Below are positions 30,400-37,321 of a stretch of DNA of 64,000 nt, piece by piece. The notes beneath the pieces are model-generated. The model ran no database searches and was not told where the DNA came from. It saw only the letters and a list, made by a program, of their open reading frames with translations. Source of the stretch: Actinomadura coerulea (GTDB lineage Bacteria > Actinomycetota > Actinomycetes > Streptosporangiales > Streptosporangiaceae); assembly GCF_014208105.1 (NCBI RefSeq), contig NZ_JACHMQ010000001.1, positions 6,758,001 through 6,822,000 on the forward strand. The letters are read 5' to 3'. The position numbers and the translations under genes were made by a program. Every line of letters begins with the position of its first letter. Position 1 is the first letter of the stretch.

Positions 30400-30801
30400 T
30401 CACTGCCGGGGCAGTTCATGCTCCTGGTCCTGCTCCCGCTGCTGGTCCTTGGCGGTCTCGGCCGAGGCGCCGGTGAGGTGGTGCAGCGTCCCCGTGATGT
30501 CCAGGAGCCGGTCGAGCTGCGCGCTCCGGCCCGTCAGCGAGAGGTGGACGCCGGCCGCGGACGTCCGGCGGCGCACCATCAGCAGCGCGGCCAGGCCGGC
30601 CGAGTCGCACACGCCCATCCCGCCGCAGGCGAGCTCCAGGTCGCGGACGTCCGGGTTGTCCTCCATCTGCGTCCGGACGGTGGCCACCAGCCCGTCGGCG
30701 GTGGAGAAGTCCAGATCACCCTCGATCTCGATCCGCAGCGCGCGCGTCCCGGAGAGGGTGGCGACCACGCGCAGCGGAGTATCGGGAACAAAGGCGGTCA
30801 T
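30400..30801 (-). CDS. STAS-domain anti-sigma factor antagonist
   Basis: 133 residues from ATG at 30801, with AAGGAAGG upstream. One STAS domain covers residues 15-110: LRIEIEGDLDFSTADGLVA and the switch segment GVCDSAGLAALL, whose Ser is the usual phosphorylation site. When dephosphorylated, such a protein binds and removes an anti-sigma kinase. The last 20 residues (rich in Gln, Glu and Asp) are an extra tail. ATGA overlap (30798-30801) with the cobalamin-sensor gene and the PP2C gene further upstream make it the output of one signalling operon. The partner kinase is not in the window. Confidence 0.88.
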   Translation of the reverse strand: MTAFVPDTPLRVVATLSGTRALRIEIEGDLDFSTADGLVATVRTQMEDNPDVRDLELACGGMGVCDSAGLAALLMVRRRTSAAGVHLSLTGRSAQLDRLLDITGTLHHLTGASAETAKDQQREQDQEHELPRQ

Positions 30802-31940
30802 GCGGTCCTTCCTTCGGAGCGGCTCACCTTGCCCGGAACGGCGTCGGCGGCGTCCGGCAGCGGCTGCCGGAGGGTGTCGCGGGCGCGGGACAGCAGGTCC
30901 GCGGCCCGGGGATAGTCGACGAGCTGCTCGGCCAGCAGGTCCAGGCCCGGCAGCAGGCTCCGGGCGGGCACGCCGCGCGCGGAGAGGATGCCCGCCGTCC
31001 AGCCGATGAAGCCGGTGAACAGATCGGGGTCGTCCACGTAGAGGGCGGTCCCGAGGAAGTCGACGATGTGGGCGATGTCCTCGGCGGTGTGGCGGAGCTG
31101 CTGGTCGGTGTAGTCCGCCATCGCCGGGAAGCGCTTCGGCAGCTCGGTCATCACGTGCCGCACGAGCCCGCGCGCGGTCCGGCTGATCTGCGTGTACTCC
31201 TGGTCGGCCAGGTGCGGCAGGTCGTCGAGGACCTGGTGGACGGGCGGCGGCTTGCGGAGCGGCCCCTCCGCCAGCCGGTCGGCGGCGGAGCGGGCGTCGG
31301 CGGCCCAGCCGTCGGCGCCGAGCAGCGCGGCGTACCGGCCGTCCGGCCCGTACGCGGCGCCGCCCACCAGGACGGGGGTACCGGTCGCCTGGCACGCGGT
31401 GATGGCGGCGTGCGCGGACGGCAGCCGGGTGGCGATCGAGGAGGACAGCGCCACCACGGCCGGGTTCGTCCGGTGCACGTGGGCGATCAGGTGCGGGGTC
31501 GGCACCTGGGCGCCGAGGTAGTCGACCTGCCAGCCGCGCAGCCGCAGCACCTCGGCCAGGATCCGCGCGGGCAGCGCGTGCCACTCGCCGTCGATGCACG
31601 CGACCGCCACCCGGCCGCGCGGCGCCCCGCGGCGCCGCGCCGGCGACTCGCGGACGGCCGGGTGGTGCGCCAGCGCCGCGATGGTCCGCTCGTTGATGGC
31701 CGTCGCGGTGTGCTCCTGCGCGACGGTGAGCCGGTTCGCCGCCCACTCCCGGCCCACCCGGGCCTGAAGCGGCGCGATGATCTCCAGCAGGACGGTCTCG
31801 GCGTCGGCTCCCCGCTCCAGCGCGGTCGTGACGGCGTCGGCGGCGGCGTACTCGTCTCCGGCGATGACGGCGTCCCAGAGTCCGTCCGCCCACGCGTCGG
31901 CCCCGAGGGGAGGCGGCCGGTGCCGTGCGGTTCCGGTCAC
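30798..31940 (-). CDS. cobalamin-binding sensor protein (CarH-like W-x9-EH motif)
   Basis: 380 residues from GTG at 31940, overlapping the PP2C stop (GTGA). Residues 15-100 form the helical cap domain; Trp66 and Glu76-His77 give the W-x9-EH motif known from CarH-type adenosylcobalamin photoreceptors. Residues 108-205 form the Rossmann B12 domain with E-W-H (His121 as likely lower axial ligand), LSSSIATRL and VLVGGAAYG. Instead of the MerR DNA-binding domain of CarH, a C-terminal helical domain (220-350: RFPAMADYTDQQLRHTAED) recalls RsbR-type sensor domains. It is encoded between a PP2C phosphatase and a STAS protein, so it probably feeds light or B12 status into partner switching. Confidence 0.82.
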   Translation of the reverse strand: MTGTARHRPPPLGADAWADGLWDAVIAGDEYAAADAVTTALERGADAETVLLEIIAPLQARVGREWAANRLTVAQEHTATAINERTIAALAHHPAVRESPARRRGAPRGRVAVACIDGEWHALPARILAEVLRLRGWQVDYLGAQVPTPHLIAHVHRTNPAVVALSSSIATRLPSAHAAITACQATGTPVLVGGAAYGPDGRYAALLGADGWAADARSAADRLAEGPLRKPPPVHQVLDDLPHLADQEYTQISRTARGLVRHVMTELPKRFPAMADYTDQQLRHTAEDIAHIVDFLGTALYVDDPDLFTGFIGWTAGILSARGVPARSLLPGLDLLAEQLVDYPRAADLLSRARDTLRQPLPDAADAVPGKVSRSEGRTA

Positions 31941-33655
31941 GCCGTGAACCTCCCCGGTCCCTGCCCCCCTACGGCGCTCAGGTGGAAGCGCCGGGGAGCG
32001 GTGATGGCGACCACCGCCATGTCGTCGTGCTTGCCGGTGCCCACCCATTCGGCGGCGAGCATGTGCACCCGTTCCACGAGCGCCTCCGGGGGCATGCCGC
32101 CGCAGCGGGAGAGCTCGGCGCCCAGCCGCTCGTCGCCGAACATCTCGTCGCCCAGCGGGCCGCCGAAGGCCTCGGTGATGCCGTCGGTGTAGAGCAGGCA
32201 CGTGTCGCCCGGCTCCAGCAGCACGGTGGCGGACTTGGACGTGATCTTGTCCAGCACGCCGATCAGCGACCCGCCGGTCTCGGGGGTCTCGACCTCGCCG
32301 CCGGCCCGCACGATCAGCGGGCGGGTGTGGCCCGCGCTCGTGAGGCGCAGCCGCACGTGGCCGCCCTCCCGCCGGATCGAGGCCAGTACGAGGGTCACGA
32401 AGCGGGTTGACTCGCTGCTCAGCAGCGTCCCGTTCAGCAGCTCCAGCACCCGCTTGTGGTCGTCGGCCAGCGGCAGCAGCGCCTGCAGCGTGTTGCGGAT
32501 CTTGCCGGTGAGCACGGCGGCCTCCAGGCCCTTGCCGCACACGTCGCCCAGCACGACCAGCGACTCCTGCTCCGCGTCGGGGCTGTCGGCCGCCGGGTGC
32601 AGATCGTAGAAGTCGCCTCCGACGCGCTCCCCGGCGCCCGACGGCCGGTAGCGGGCCGCCAGTTCCACCTCGTCGAGGTGCTGGGTGCGCGGCGGAAGCA
32701 GCTCGCGCATCAGCGTCTCGGTGATGGACGCCTGCTCGGCGTAAACGCGGGCGGACGACATCGCCGCGCCGGCCCGGGCCGAGAACAGGCGCGCGATCAT
32801 CTCCTCGCCCTCGGAGAAGGCGCGCCGCCCGCCGCGCCGGAGCAGCACCAGCGCCCCAGCGGGCACGCCGTGCCCCGGCAGCGCGGTCACCACCATCGCG
32901 GAGAGGTCGCCGAGGTCGGTGCGGATGATCCAGGGCGGCGCGACCGTCGGGTCCAGCCAGCGTGACGGCATCGGCGGGAAGCCCTGCATCGCCTCCACGA
33001 GCCCCGGGACCTCCGAGGGGTCCACCACGAGCTGCTGATGGTCCACCTGGCCGTCCGGGCCGCAGTAGGAGACGGGGTAGGCGCGTCCGGAACCGGGCGC
33101 GATCACCAGTGCGGCGTCGGCGAGGTGCCGCGCCGCCAGCCGGACGGTCACCTCCATGCACCGTTCCAGGTTCAGCGACGCCAGCAGCTGGCCGGACGCC
33201 TCCGCCAGGAAGGCCGTCCGTTCCCGTTCGTCGGCGAGCTCCCGCTCCAGCCGTCGGTGCTCGGTGACGTCGAACAGCCACCACACCGTCCCCGCCGGGC
33301 GGCTCGGCGGGGACCCGGGATCGTCGTGGGCCTCGTCGGGCACGCCGTGGGCCTCGTAGGCGCGGTCGCCGATCGAGCCGTGGGCGACCGGCCGCGCCGT
33401 GCCGGGGTGCGACACCTGGACCGCGGTCGCCTCGGGGAGGGGGTCGATGGTCAGGGCGTGGTGCGCCTCGGCCAGCCAAGGGGGTGCCGCCTCGTCCAGG
33501 GGGACGCCCGCATTCATGCCGAGCAGCAGGCGCGCCGCGTCGTTGAGCCGCGTGACGGTACCGCTCGGACTCACGGCGAGCGCGGGGTACGGGCCGGGCC
33601 CCAGCGCCGGATCGAGAACGCGCCGAGTGCCGTCGATGCCTTGAGTCAGTTCCAT
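31937..33655 (-). CDS. PAS-GAF-SpoIIE (PP2C) serine phosphatase, RsbU-type
   Basis: 572 residues from ATG at 33655; the ribosome site is weak and the start could be a few codons earlier. A PAS-like domain is near residues 15-110 (LAVSPSGTVTRLNDAARLLLG), a GAF domain about 150-320 (ASLNLERCMEVTVRLAARHL), and a SpoIIE phosphatase domain from about 345 (ERVGGDFYDL, VLGDVCGKGLEAA, LLYTDGITEAF, HDDMAVV) with the metal-binding Asp residues. It would dephosphorylate a STAS protein, either the one two genes downstream or the divergent one at 33903. It is the first gene of the three-gene operon. Confidence 0.9.
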   Translation of the reverse strand: MELTQGIDGTRRVLDPALGPGPYPALAVSPSGTVTRLNDAARLLLGMNAGVPLDEAAPPWLAEAHHALTIDPLPEATAVQVSHPGTARPVAHGSIGDRAYEAHGVPDEAHDDPGSPPSRPAGTVWWLFDVTEHRRLERELADERERTAFLAEASGQLLASLNLERCMEVTVRLAARHLADAALVIAPGSGRAYPVSYCGPDGQVDHQQLVVDPSEVPGLVEAMQGFPPMPSRWLDPTVAPPWIIRTDLGDLSAMVVTALPGHGVPAGALVLLRRGGRRAFSEGEEMIARLFSARAGAAMSSARVYAEQASITETLMRELLPPRTQHLDEVELAARYRPSGAGERVGGDFYDLHPAADSPDAEQESLVVLGDVCGKGLEAAVLTGKIRNTLQALLPLADDHKRVLELLNGTLLSSESTRFVTLVLASIRREGGHVRLRLTSAGHTRPLIVRAGGEVETPETGGSLIGVLDKITSKSATVLLEPGDTCLLYTDGITEAFGGPLGDEMFGDERLGAELSRCGGMPPEALVERVHMLAAEWVGTGKHDDMAVVAITAPRRFHLSAVGGQGPGRFTA

Positions 33656-33851
33656 CACGTCGCAGCCTGCGGCGGGACCACTTCCTTCCTGGGAGGAGCC
33701 GCCAAACGAGGATCTTGTCCTCGCCTCCACCCTAACCACAACAAGACAGTTGCCGAAAGGCAAAGATTCGTTCCACCTCGTCCGCGGGCGGTGGCTGACC
33801 AGGGGAAGAGCAGGTCAGCGGCGTGGTCGGGCCTCGTGACCGGTGCCTCAG

Positions 33852-33876
33852 GAATGTCCTCCGCGTTCCGGGGTAG
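33852..33876 (+). promoter_or_regulatory. possible sigma-B-like promoter of the STAS gene
   Basis: GAAT (33852-33855), 15 bp, then GGGTAG (33871-33876) resembles the actinomycete stress-sigma pattern GNNT-N14-16-GGGTA. The predicted start would be about 20 nt before the STAS start codon. The match is short and could be chance in GC-rich DNA, but it fits a stress-sigma circuit controlling its own antagonist. Confidence 0.35.
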
Positions 33877-33902
33877 CCCGGCCCAACGGGAGGTTGAATC
33901 TG

Positions 33903-34361
33903 GTGATGGACGCGGTGCAGGACGGAAACTCTACGTCGCTTCGACTGTGGCACGACCCTCAGGACAGGCTCCGAATGCGCGTCGAGAACCGCGACACCTG
34001 CATTCTTGTCAGTGTGGAAGGCGAAATCGACTACCTCACGGCCGACGCCTTCCGGGAACATGTTCTTTCTCACTTGTCGGGCGCATGGCGGATCGTCCTG
34101 GACCTCCAGGAAGTGAGGTTCTGTGACTCGTCCGGCCTGGGGGCGCTGGTGGGTCTCTGGAAGACCGTCACGGTCCGGCGGGGCAGGCTGGTCATCAGCC
34201 GTCCGAGCCCGGTGTGCCGCCGGATCCTGCAACGCACCGGCCTCGACGCGCACATGGTCATCAGCCCCACGCTGCGGCACGCCTTCGCGAACATCGCAGG
34301 CGACCTGGGCGGCGCGCGGCCTTCGCCCCTGGTTCCCGAGGCGCGCCAGAACGCCTCCTGA
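33903..34361 (+). CDS. STAS-domain anti-sigma factor antagonist (RsbV/BldG-like)
   Basis: 152 residues from GTG at 33903; ATG at 33906 is equally possible. GGGAGG (33888-33893) lies 9 nt before the GTG. After a 35-residue lead (DPQDRLRMRVENRDT) comes one STAS domain: ILVSVEGEIDYLTADAF, IVLDLQEVRF and CDSSGLGALVGLW with the phosphorylatable Ser. A C-terminal tail follows (PSPLVPEARQNAS). It is transcribed away from the PP2C-cobalamin sensor-STAS operon, which makes it the second likely substrate of that phosphatase. Confidence 0.88.
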   Translation: MMDAVQDGNSTSLRLWHDPQDRLRMRVENRDTCILVSVEGEIDYLTADAFREHVLSHLSGAWRIVLDLQEVRFCDSSGLGALVGLWKTVTVRRGRLVISRPSPVCRRILQRTGLDAHMVISPTLRHAFANIAGDLGGARPSPLVPEARQNAS

Positions 34362-34538
34362 AAAAGGAACCGGCGGGTCGGGCGGGGCGCATATCTCGAT
34401 CTGGACACATCCCTGTCGGGGCGGGTAGGGATGCCGCGCCTGCCGTCGGCCAAGACGTACCAGATGTGGTGGCTCGGCCCGGCGGCGGGCCTTTCCGCAT
34501 CCGGCCGTGTTCGGCGGGCGCGTGCGCCCCGTGCTAAC

Positions 34539-34554
34539 TTGGCCATGTGACCAA
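34539..34554. promoter_or_regulatory. TetR operator 1, overlapping the start codon
   Basis: TTGGCCATGTGACCAA is a TTGGYC-N4-GRCCAA dyad covering the GTG start of the TetR gene (34547-34549). A TAACTT -10-like box (34535-34540) lies at its left edge and would give a leaderless transcript. Binding here would block initiation. Confidence 0.6.
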
Positions 34555-35140
34555 CTTGGCCGGTCGACCAAATTCACCGCGCGGCGACCGCCGGCGGCGG
34601 GAGCTGGTGGACGCCGGGACGGCGCTGCTGAGCCTGGAGGGCTGGCCGGGCGTCTCCACCCGGGCGGTGGCCGAGCGCGCCGGCACCAACCCGGGCTTGA
34701 TCCACTACCACTTCGGCGGGCTGGCCGGACTGCACGCGGCGATCTTCCGGCACGCCGTGGACCTGATCGTCGGGCCCATGGTCGCCGAGCTCCTGGCGGC
34801 GCCGGACGAGCGCGCGGCGCTGGAGGCGATGCGCGGTCTGCTGGTGCCGGCCCCGGCCGGCGAGCCGGGGTCCCGGCTGGCCGCCGAGCTCATCGTCGGC
34901 GCGATGCGCGACCCCGCCCTCGGCGCCGTGCTGCGCGAGGAGCTCCGGCTGGCCCGGGAGCGGATCGCGGACCGTCTCGCGGCGCTGCACCCGGACTGGC
35001 CGCGGGGCCGCCTGTCCGGGGCGGCCACCCTGATCACCGCGGCGATCGACGGGGTGATGCTGCACTACATGATCGACGGCGAGCTCCCGGTCGGCGACGC
35101 GCTGTCCGCGGCCGCCGACCTGCTGGAGGGCCGCTCGTAA
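34547..35140 (+). CDS. TetR-family regulator
   Basis: 197 residues from GTG at 34547. The DNA-binding domain spans residues 15-62 (RRELVDAGTALLSLEGWPGV, AVAERAGTNPGLIHYHFGG) with a typical recognition helix; the rest is a ligand and dimer domain of usual length. The start codon lies within one palindrome and codons 4-9 within a second, so autoregulation is likely. No Shine-Dalgarno is present and a -10 (TAACTT) ends 6 nt upstream, which predicts leaderless mRNA. The Ddn-like gene follows 52 bp later and may be co-regulated. Confidence 0.88.
   Translation: MTNLAGRPNSPRGDRRRRELVDAGTALLSLEGWPGVSTRAVAERAGTNPGLIHYHFGGLAGLHAAIFRHAVDLIVGPMVAELLAAPDERAALEAMRGLLVPAPAGEPGSRLAAELIVGAMRDPALGAVLREELRLARERIADRLAALHPDWPRGRLSGAATLITAAIDGVMLHYMIDGELPVGDALSAAADLLEGRS
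34556..34571. promoter_or_regulatory. TetR operator 2, inside the coding region
   Basis: TTGGCCGGTCGACCAA repeats the TTGGYC-N4-GRCCAA pattern, 17 bp after the first copy, and encodes residues 4-9 of the TetR protein. The spacing places the two sites about one and a half helical turns apart. Confidence 0.55.
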
Positions 35141-35192
35141 GGGCGCCCCGGCACCCGCCGCCCCGCGTCCCCGACCTCGTGGAGGAGCGAAC

Positions 35193-35681
35193 ATGGAGAT
35201 CATCGACAGGCCCGCCCCGCCGACCGGACTGCGCCGCCTGCTGTGGCGGCTGCCCATCCGGCTGTACCGCCTGGGTCTCGGGCCGCTGCTGGGGCGCCGC
35301 GTCATGCTGCTCACGCACACCGGCCGCGTCTCCGGCCTGCCGCGCCAGGCCGTCATCGAGGTCGTGCAGAAGGACGCGGACGGCTGCGTGGCGGCCTCCG
35401 GCTTCGGCCCCCGCGCGGACTGGTACCGCAACATCATGGCGAACCCGGACGTCACCCTCCAGATCGGCGGCGAGCGCGTCCAGGCGACGGCGGCCCCCGT
35501 CCCGACCGCCGAGGGCGGGGAGATCATGGCCCGGTACGCCCCCCGCCACCCGGCGGCCGCGCGGCGGCTGTGCAAGCTGATGGGCTTCGCCGTCGACGGC
35601 GGCGTCGAGGACTACCGCCAGGTGGGCCATCACATCCCCTTCGTGCGCTTCACGCCGCGCCCCCCGTCCCGGACGGCCTGA
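35193..35681 (+). CDS. F420-type nitroreductase/deazaflavin-dependent protein (Ddn family)
   Basis: 162 residues from ATG at 35193, with GGAGGAG upstream. A split beta-barrel fold is indicated by the family signature LLTHTGRVSGLPRQAV (compare TTTGRKSG in Ddn), followed by GFGPRADWYRNIMANPDVTLQIGG with the DWYRN motif. Relatives bind coenzyme F420 and reduce nitro compounds, quinones or other small molecules. It follows the TetR gene on the same strand, so the regulator may respond to its substrate. Its 3' end overlaps the end of a minus-strand gene by 32 bp. Confidence 0.88.
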   Translation: MEIIDRPAPPTGLRRLLWRLPIRLYRLGLGPLLGRRVMLLTHTGRVSGLPRQAVIEVVQKDADGCVAASGFGPRADWYRNIMANPDVTLQIGGERVQATAAPVPTAEGGEIMARYAPRHPAAARRLCKLMGFAVDGGVEDYRQVGHHIPFVRFTPRPPSRTA

Positions 35682-35922
35682 CCCGGCGGCGCAGCGCGCC
35701 GTAGGTCCGCAGGATCGCGGGGACGAGCGCGTACACCACGGTGGGCACGACGACGCCGGTCACCACGAGCGTCCGGAGCGGCAGCGAGAGCGAGCCGAGG
35801 AGAGGGCCCAGCAGCATCTGCGTGGCCGTGATCATCAAGTACACGGCCAGCCAGGTGAACACGGCGCGCAGGTGGATCGACGGTGCGGCGACGGCGGGGG
35901 CCGGGGTGCGGACGGATGGCAT
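35650..35922 (-). CDS. small two-helix membrane protein
   Basis: 90 residues from ATG at 35922, preceded by GAGGAG. Two membrane segments (VFTWLAVYLMITATQMLLG and LVVTGVVVPTVVYALVPAIL) are joined by a short loop, and a basic tail ends the protein. No family with known function is recognised. It diverges from the TetR gene at 36026, and the two palindromes between them make it the likely target of that regulator. It overlaps the Ddn-like gene tail to tail. Confidence 0.7.
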   Translation of the reverse strand: MPSVRTPAPAVAAPSIHLRAVFTWLAVYLMITATQMLLGPLLGSLSLPLRTLVVTGVVVPTVVYALVPAILRTYGALRRRVRPSGTGGAA

Positions 35923-35947
35923 GGCGTCTCCTCGTGGTCCGGTAAAA

Positions 35948-35963
35948 CCAACTTGAGAGTTGG
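35948..35963. promoter_or_regulatory. TetR operator A
   Basis: CCAACTTGAGAGTTGG is a perfect 6-bp inverted repeat with a 4-bp spacer, 26 bp from the start of the membrane protein gene. It is followed by GAGTTTGC, and the second site is followed by the near-identical GAGTCTGC. Confidence 0.7.
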
Positions 35964-35988
35964 AGTTTGCCACAGGCGCCCGCCAATT

Positions 35989-36004
35989 CCAACCCGATAG
36001 TTGG
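35989..36004. promoter_or_regulatory. TetR operator B
   Basis: CCAACCCGATAGTTGG repeats operator A with one arm mismatch (5-bp arms). Centres are 41 bp apart, close to four helical turns, so two dimers would bind the same face. It lies 22 bp before the TetR start. Confidence 0.65.
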
Positions 36005-36025
36005 AGTCTGCTGTATCCTCGGGTC

Positions 36026-36619
36026 ATGGCATGGGACACCGCGAGAACCAGACGGCTCATCCTGGACGCCGCGGTCGGCGAGTTCGCCGCCCACGGGCCC
36101 GAGGCGGCCCGCATGGACCGGATCGCCGCCGCCGCCGGGGTGAACAAGGAGCGGATCTACTCCTACTTCGGCAACAAGCGGCAGATGTTCGCGATCGTGC
36201 TGACCACGGAACTGGAGCGCCTGGCCGAGGCCGTGCCGCTGGACGAGAAGGCGGCCTCCGACCTGGGCGAGTACGCCGGGCAGGTCTTCGACTACCACCG
36301 CGCGCACCCGCACTTCGTCCGGCTGCTGCACTGGGAGGGCCTCCACCTCGCCGACGAGGGGCCGGTGGCGGCCGAGGCCGAGCGGACCGCGCACTACGCC
36401 GAGAAGATCGCCGCCCTGGCCAGGGCGCAGGAGTCGGGGCATCTGGACCCCCGGCCGGCGCCCCGGGAACTGCTGTACTCCGTCATCGTCCTGGCCGGCT
36501 GGTGGTTCGCCACCCCGCAGCTCCGGCGGATGCTGATGCCCGACCTCGACCGCGACCCGGACGGCCAGCGCGCCGCGCTCGTCCGCCTCGTCCGCCGTCT
36601 CAGCGACCCCGCGAACTGA
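36026..36619 (+). CDS. TetR-family regulator
   Basis: 197 residues from ATG at 36026; a TTG 66 bp earlier is in frame but would place operator B inside the gene. The DNA-binding domain is residues 8-55 (RRLILDAAVGEFAAHGPEAA, AAGVNKERIYSYFGNKRQMF). The ligand domain (EYAGQVFDYHRAHPHFVRLL, then ALARAQESGHLDPRP) is of the TetR_C_17-like form common in actinomycetes. It diverges from the small membrane protein gene across two palindromes and likely represses both. Its 3' end faces the response-regulator gene 18 bp away. Confidence 0.9.
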   Translation: MAWDTARTRRLILDAAVGEFAAHGPEAARMDRIAAAAGVNKERIYSYFGNKRQMFAIVLTTELERLAEAVPLDEKAASDLGEYAGQVFDYHRAHPHFVRLLHWEGLHLADEGPVAAEAERTAHYAEKIAALARAQESGHLDPRPAPRELLYSVIVLAGWWFATPQLRRMLMPDLDRDPDGQRAALVRLVRRLSDPAN

Positions 36620-36637
36620 CCCCCCGCGCGCCCCCGG

Positions 36638-37321
36638 TCACGAGTCGGGGGTCACCAGGCCCGTCCGGTAGGCGATGACGACCAGCTGCGCGCGGTCGCG
36701 CGCCCCGAGCTTCGCCATCGTGCGGCTGACGTGGGTGCGGGCGGTGGCCGGGCTGATGAACAGTTCGGCGCCGATCTCCTGGTTGCTCAGCCCCCGCCCG
36801 ATGAGGGCCAGCACCTCCCGCTCGCGGTCGGTGAGCGGAGCGAGCCGGTCCCGGGCGTTCGCGGACGCCGTGTGCCACGCGGTGAACTTACCGATGAGGC
36901 GCCTGGTGATGCGCGGCGCGAGCAGCGCCTCGCCGGCGGCGACCACCCGGATGGCGTGCAGGAGCTCCGCCGGTCCGGCGTCCTTGAGCAGGAAGCCGCT
37001 GGCGCCGGCCTGCAGCGCCTCGAACACGTAGGCCTCGGTGTCGTAGGTGGTGAGGATGAGGATCCGGACGTCCTCCAGCCCGCGCGTCCCGGTGATCTGT
37101 GCCGTGGCCTGGATGCCGTCCAGCCTCGGCATGCGGATGTCCATGAGGACGACGTCGGGGCGGGTGGCGCGGGCCAGCTCGACCGCCCGGGCGCCGTCGG
37201 TCGCCTCCGCGACCACGGCGATGTCGTCCTCGACGTCGATGAGCAGCCTGAACCCGGACCGCACGAGCCCCTCGTCGTCGGCGAGCAGCACCCTGATCGG
37301 CGCCGTGGACGGATCGCTCAC
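36638..37321 (-). CDS. NarL/FixJ-type response regulator
   Basis: 227 residues from GTG at 37321, overlapping the kinase stop (GTGA). The receiver domain has LLADDEG, the phospho-acceptor Asp in VVLMDIRMP, and Thr/Lys switch residues in ILTTYD and FLLKDAG. The C-terminal LuxR-type helix-turn-helix reads LTDREREVLALIGRGLSNQEIG. It is the output of the adjacent HisKA_3 kinase; the divergent MMPL transporter gene is the obvious candidate target. Normal length and complete. Confidence 0.93.
   Translation of the reverse strand: MSDPSTAPIRVLLADDEGLVRSGFRLLIDVEDDIAVVAEATDGARAVELARATRPDVVLMDIRMPRLDGIQATAQITGTRGLEDVRILILTTYDTEAYVFEALQAGASGFLLKDAGPAELLHAIRVVAAGEALLAPRITRRLIGKFTAWHTASANARDRLAPLTDREREVLALIGRGLSNQEIGAELFISPATARTHVSRTMAKLGARDRAQLVVIAYRTGLVTPDS

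Noticed and set aside
33749..33762. TTGCC-GAAA-GGCAA hairpin as a terminator
   Set aside because: The stem is only 5 bp and it lies in the leader of the phosphatase gene, not after a gene.
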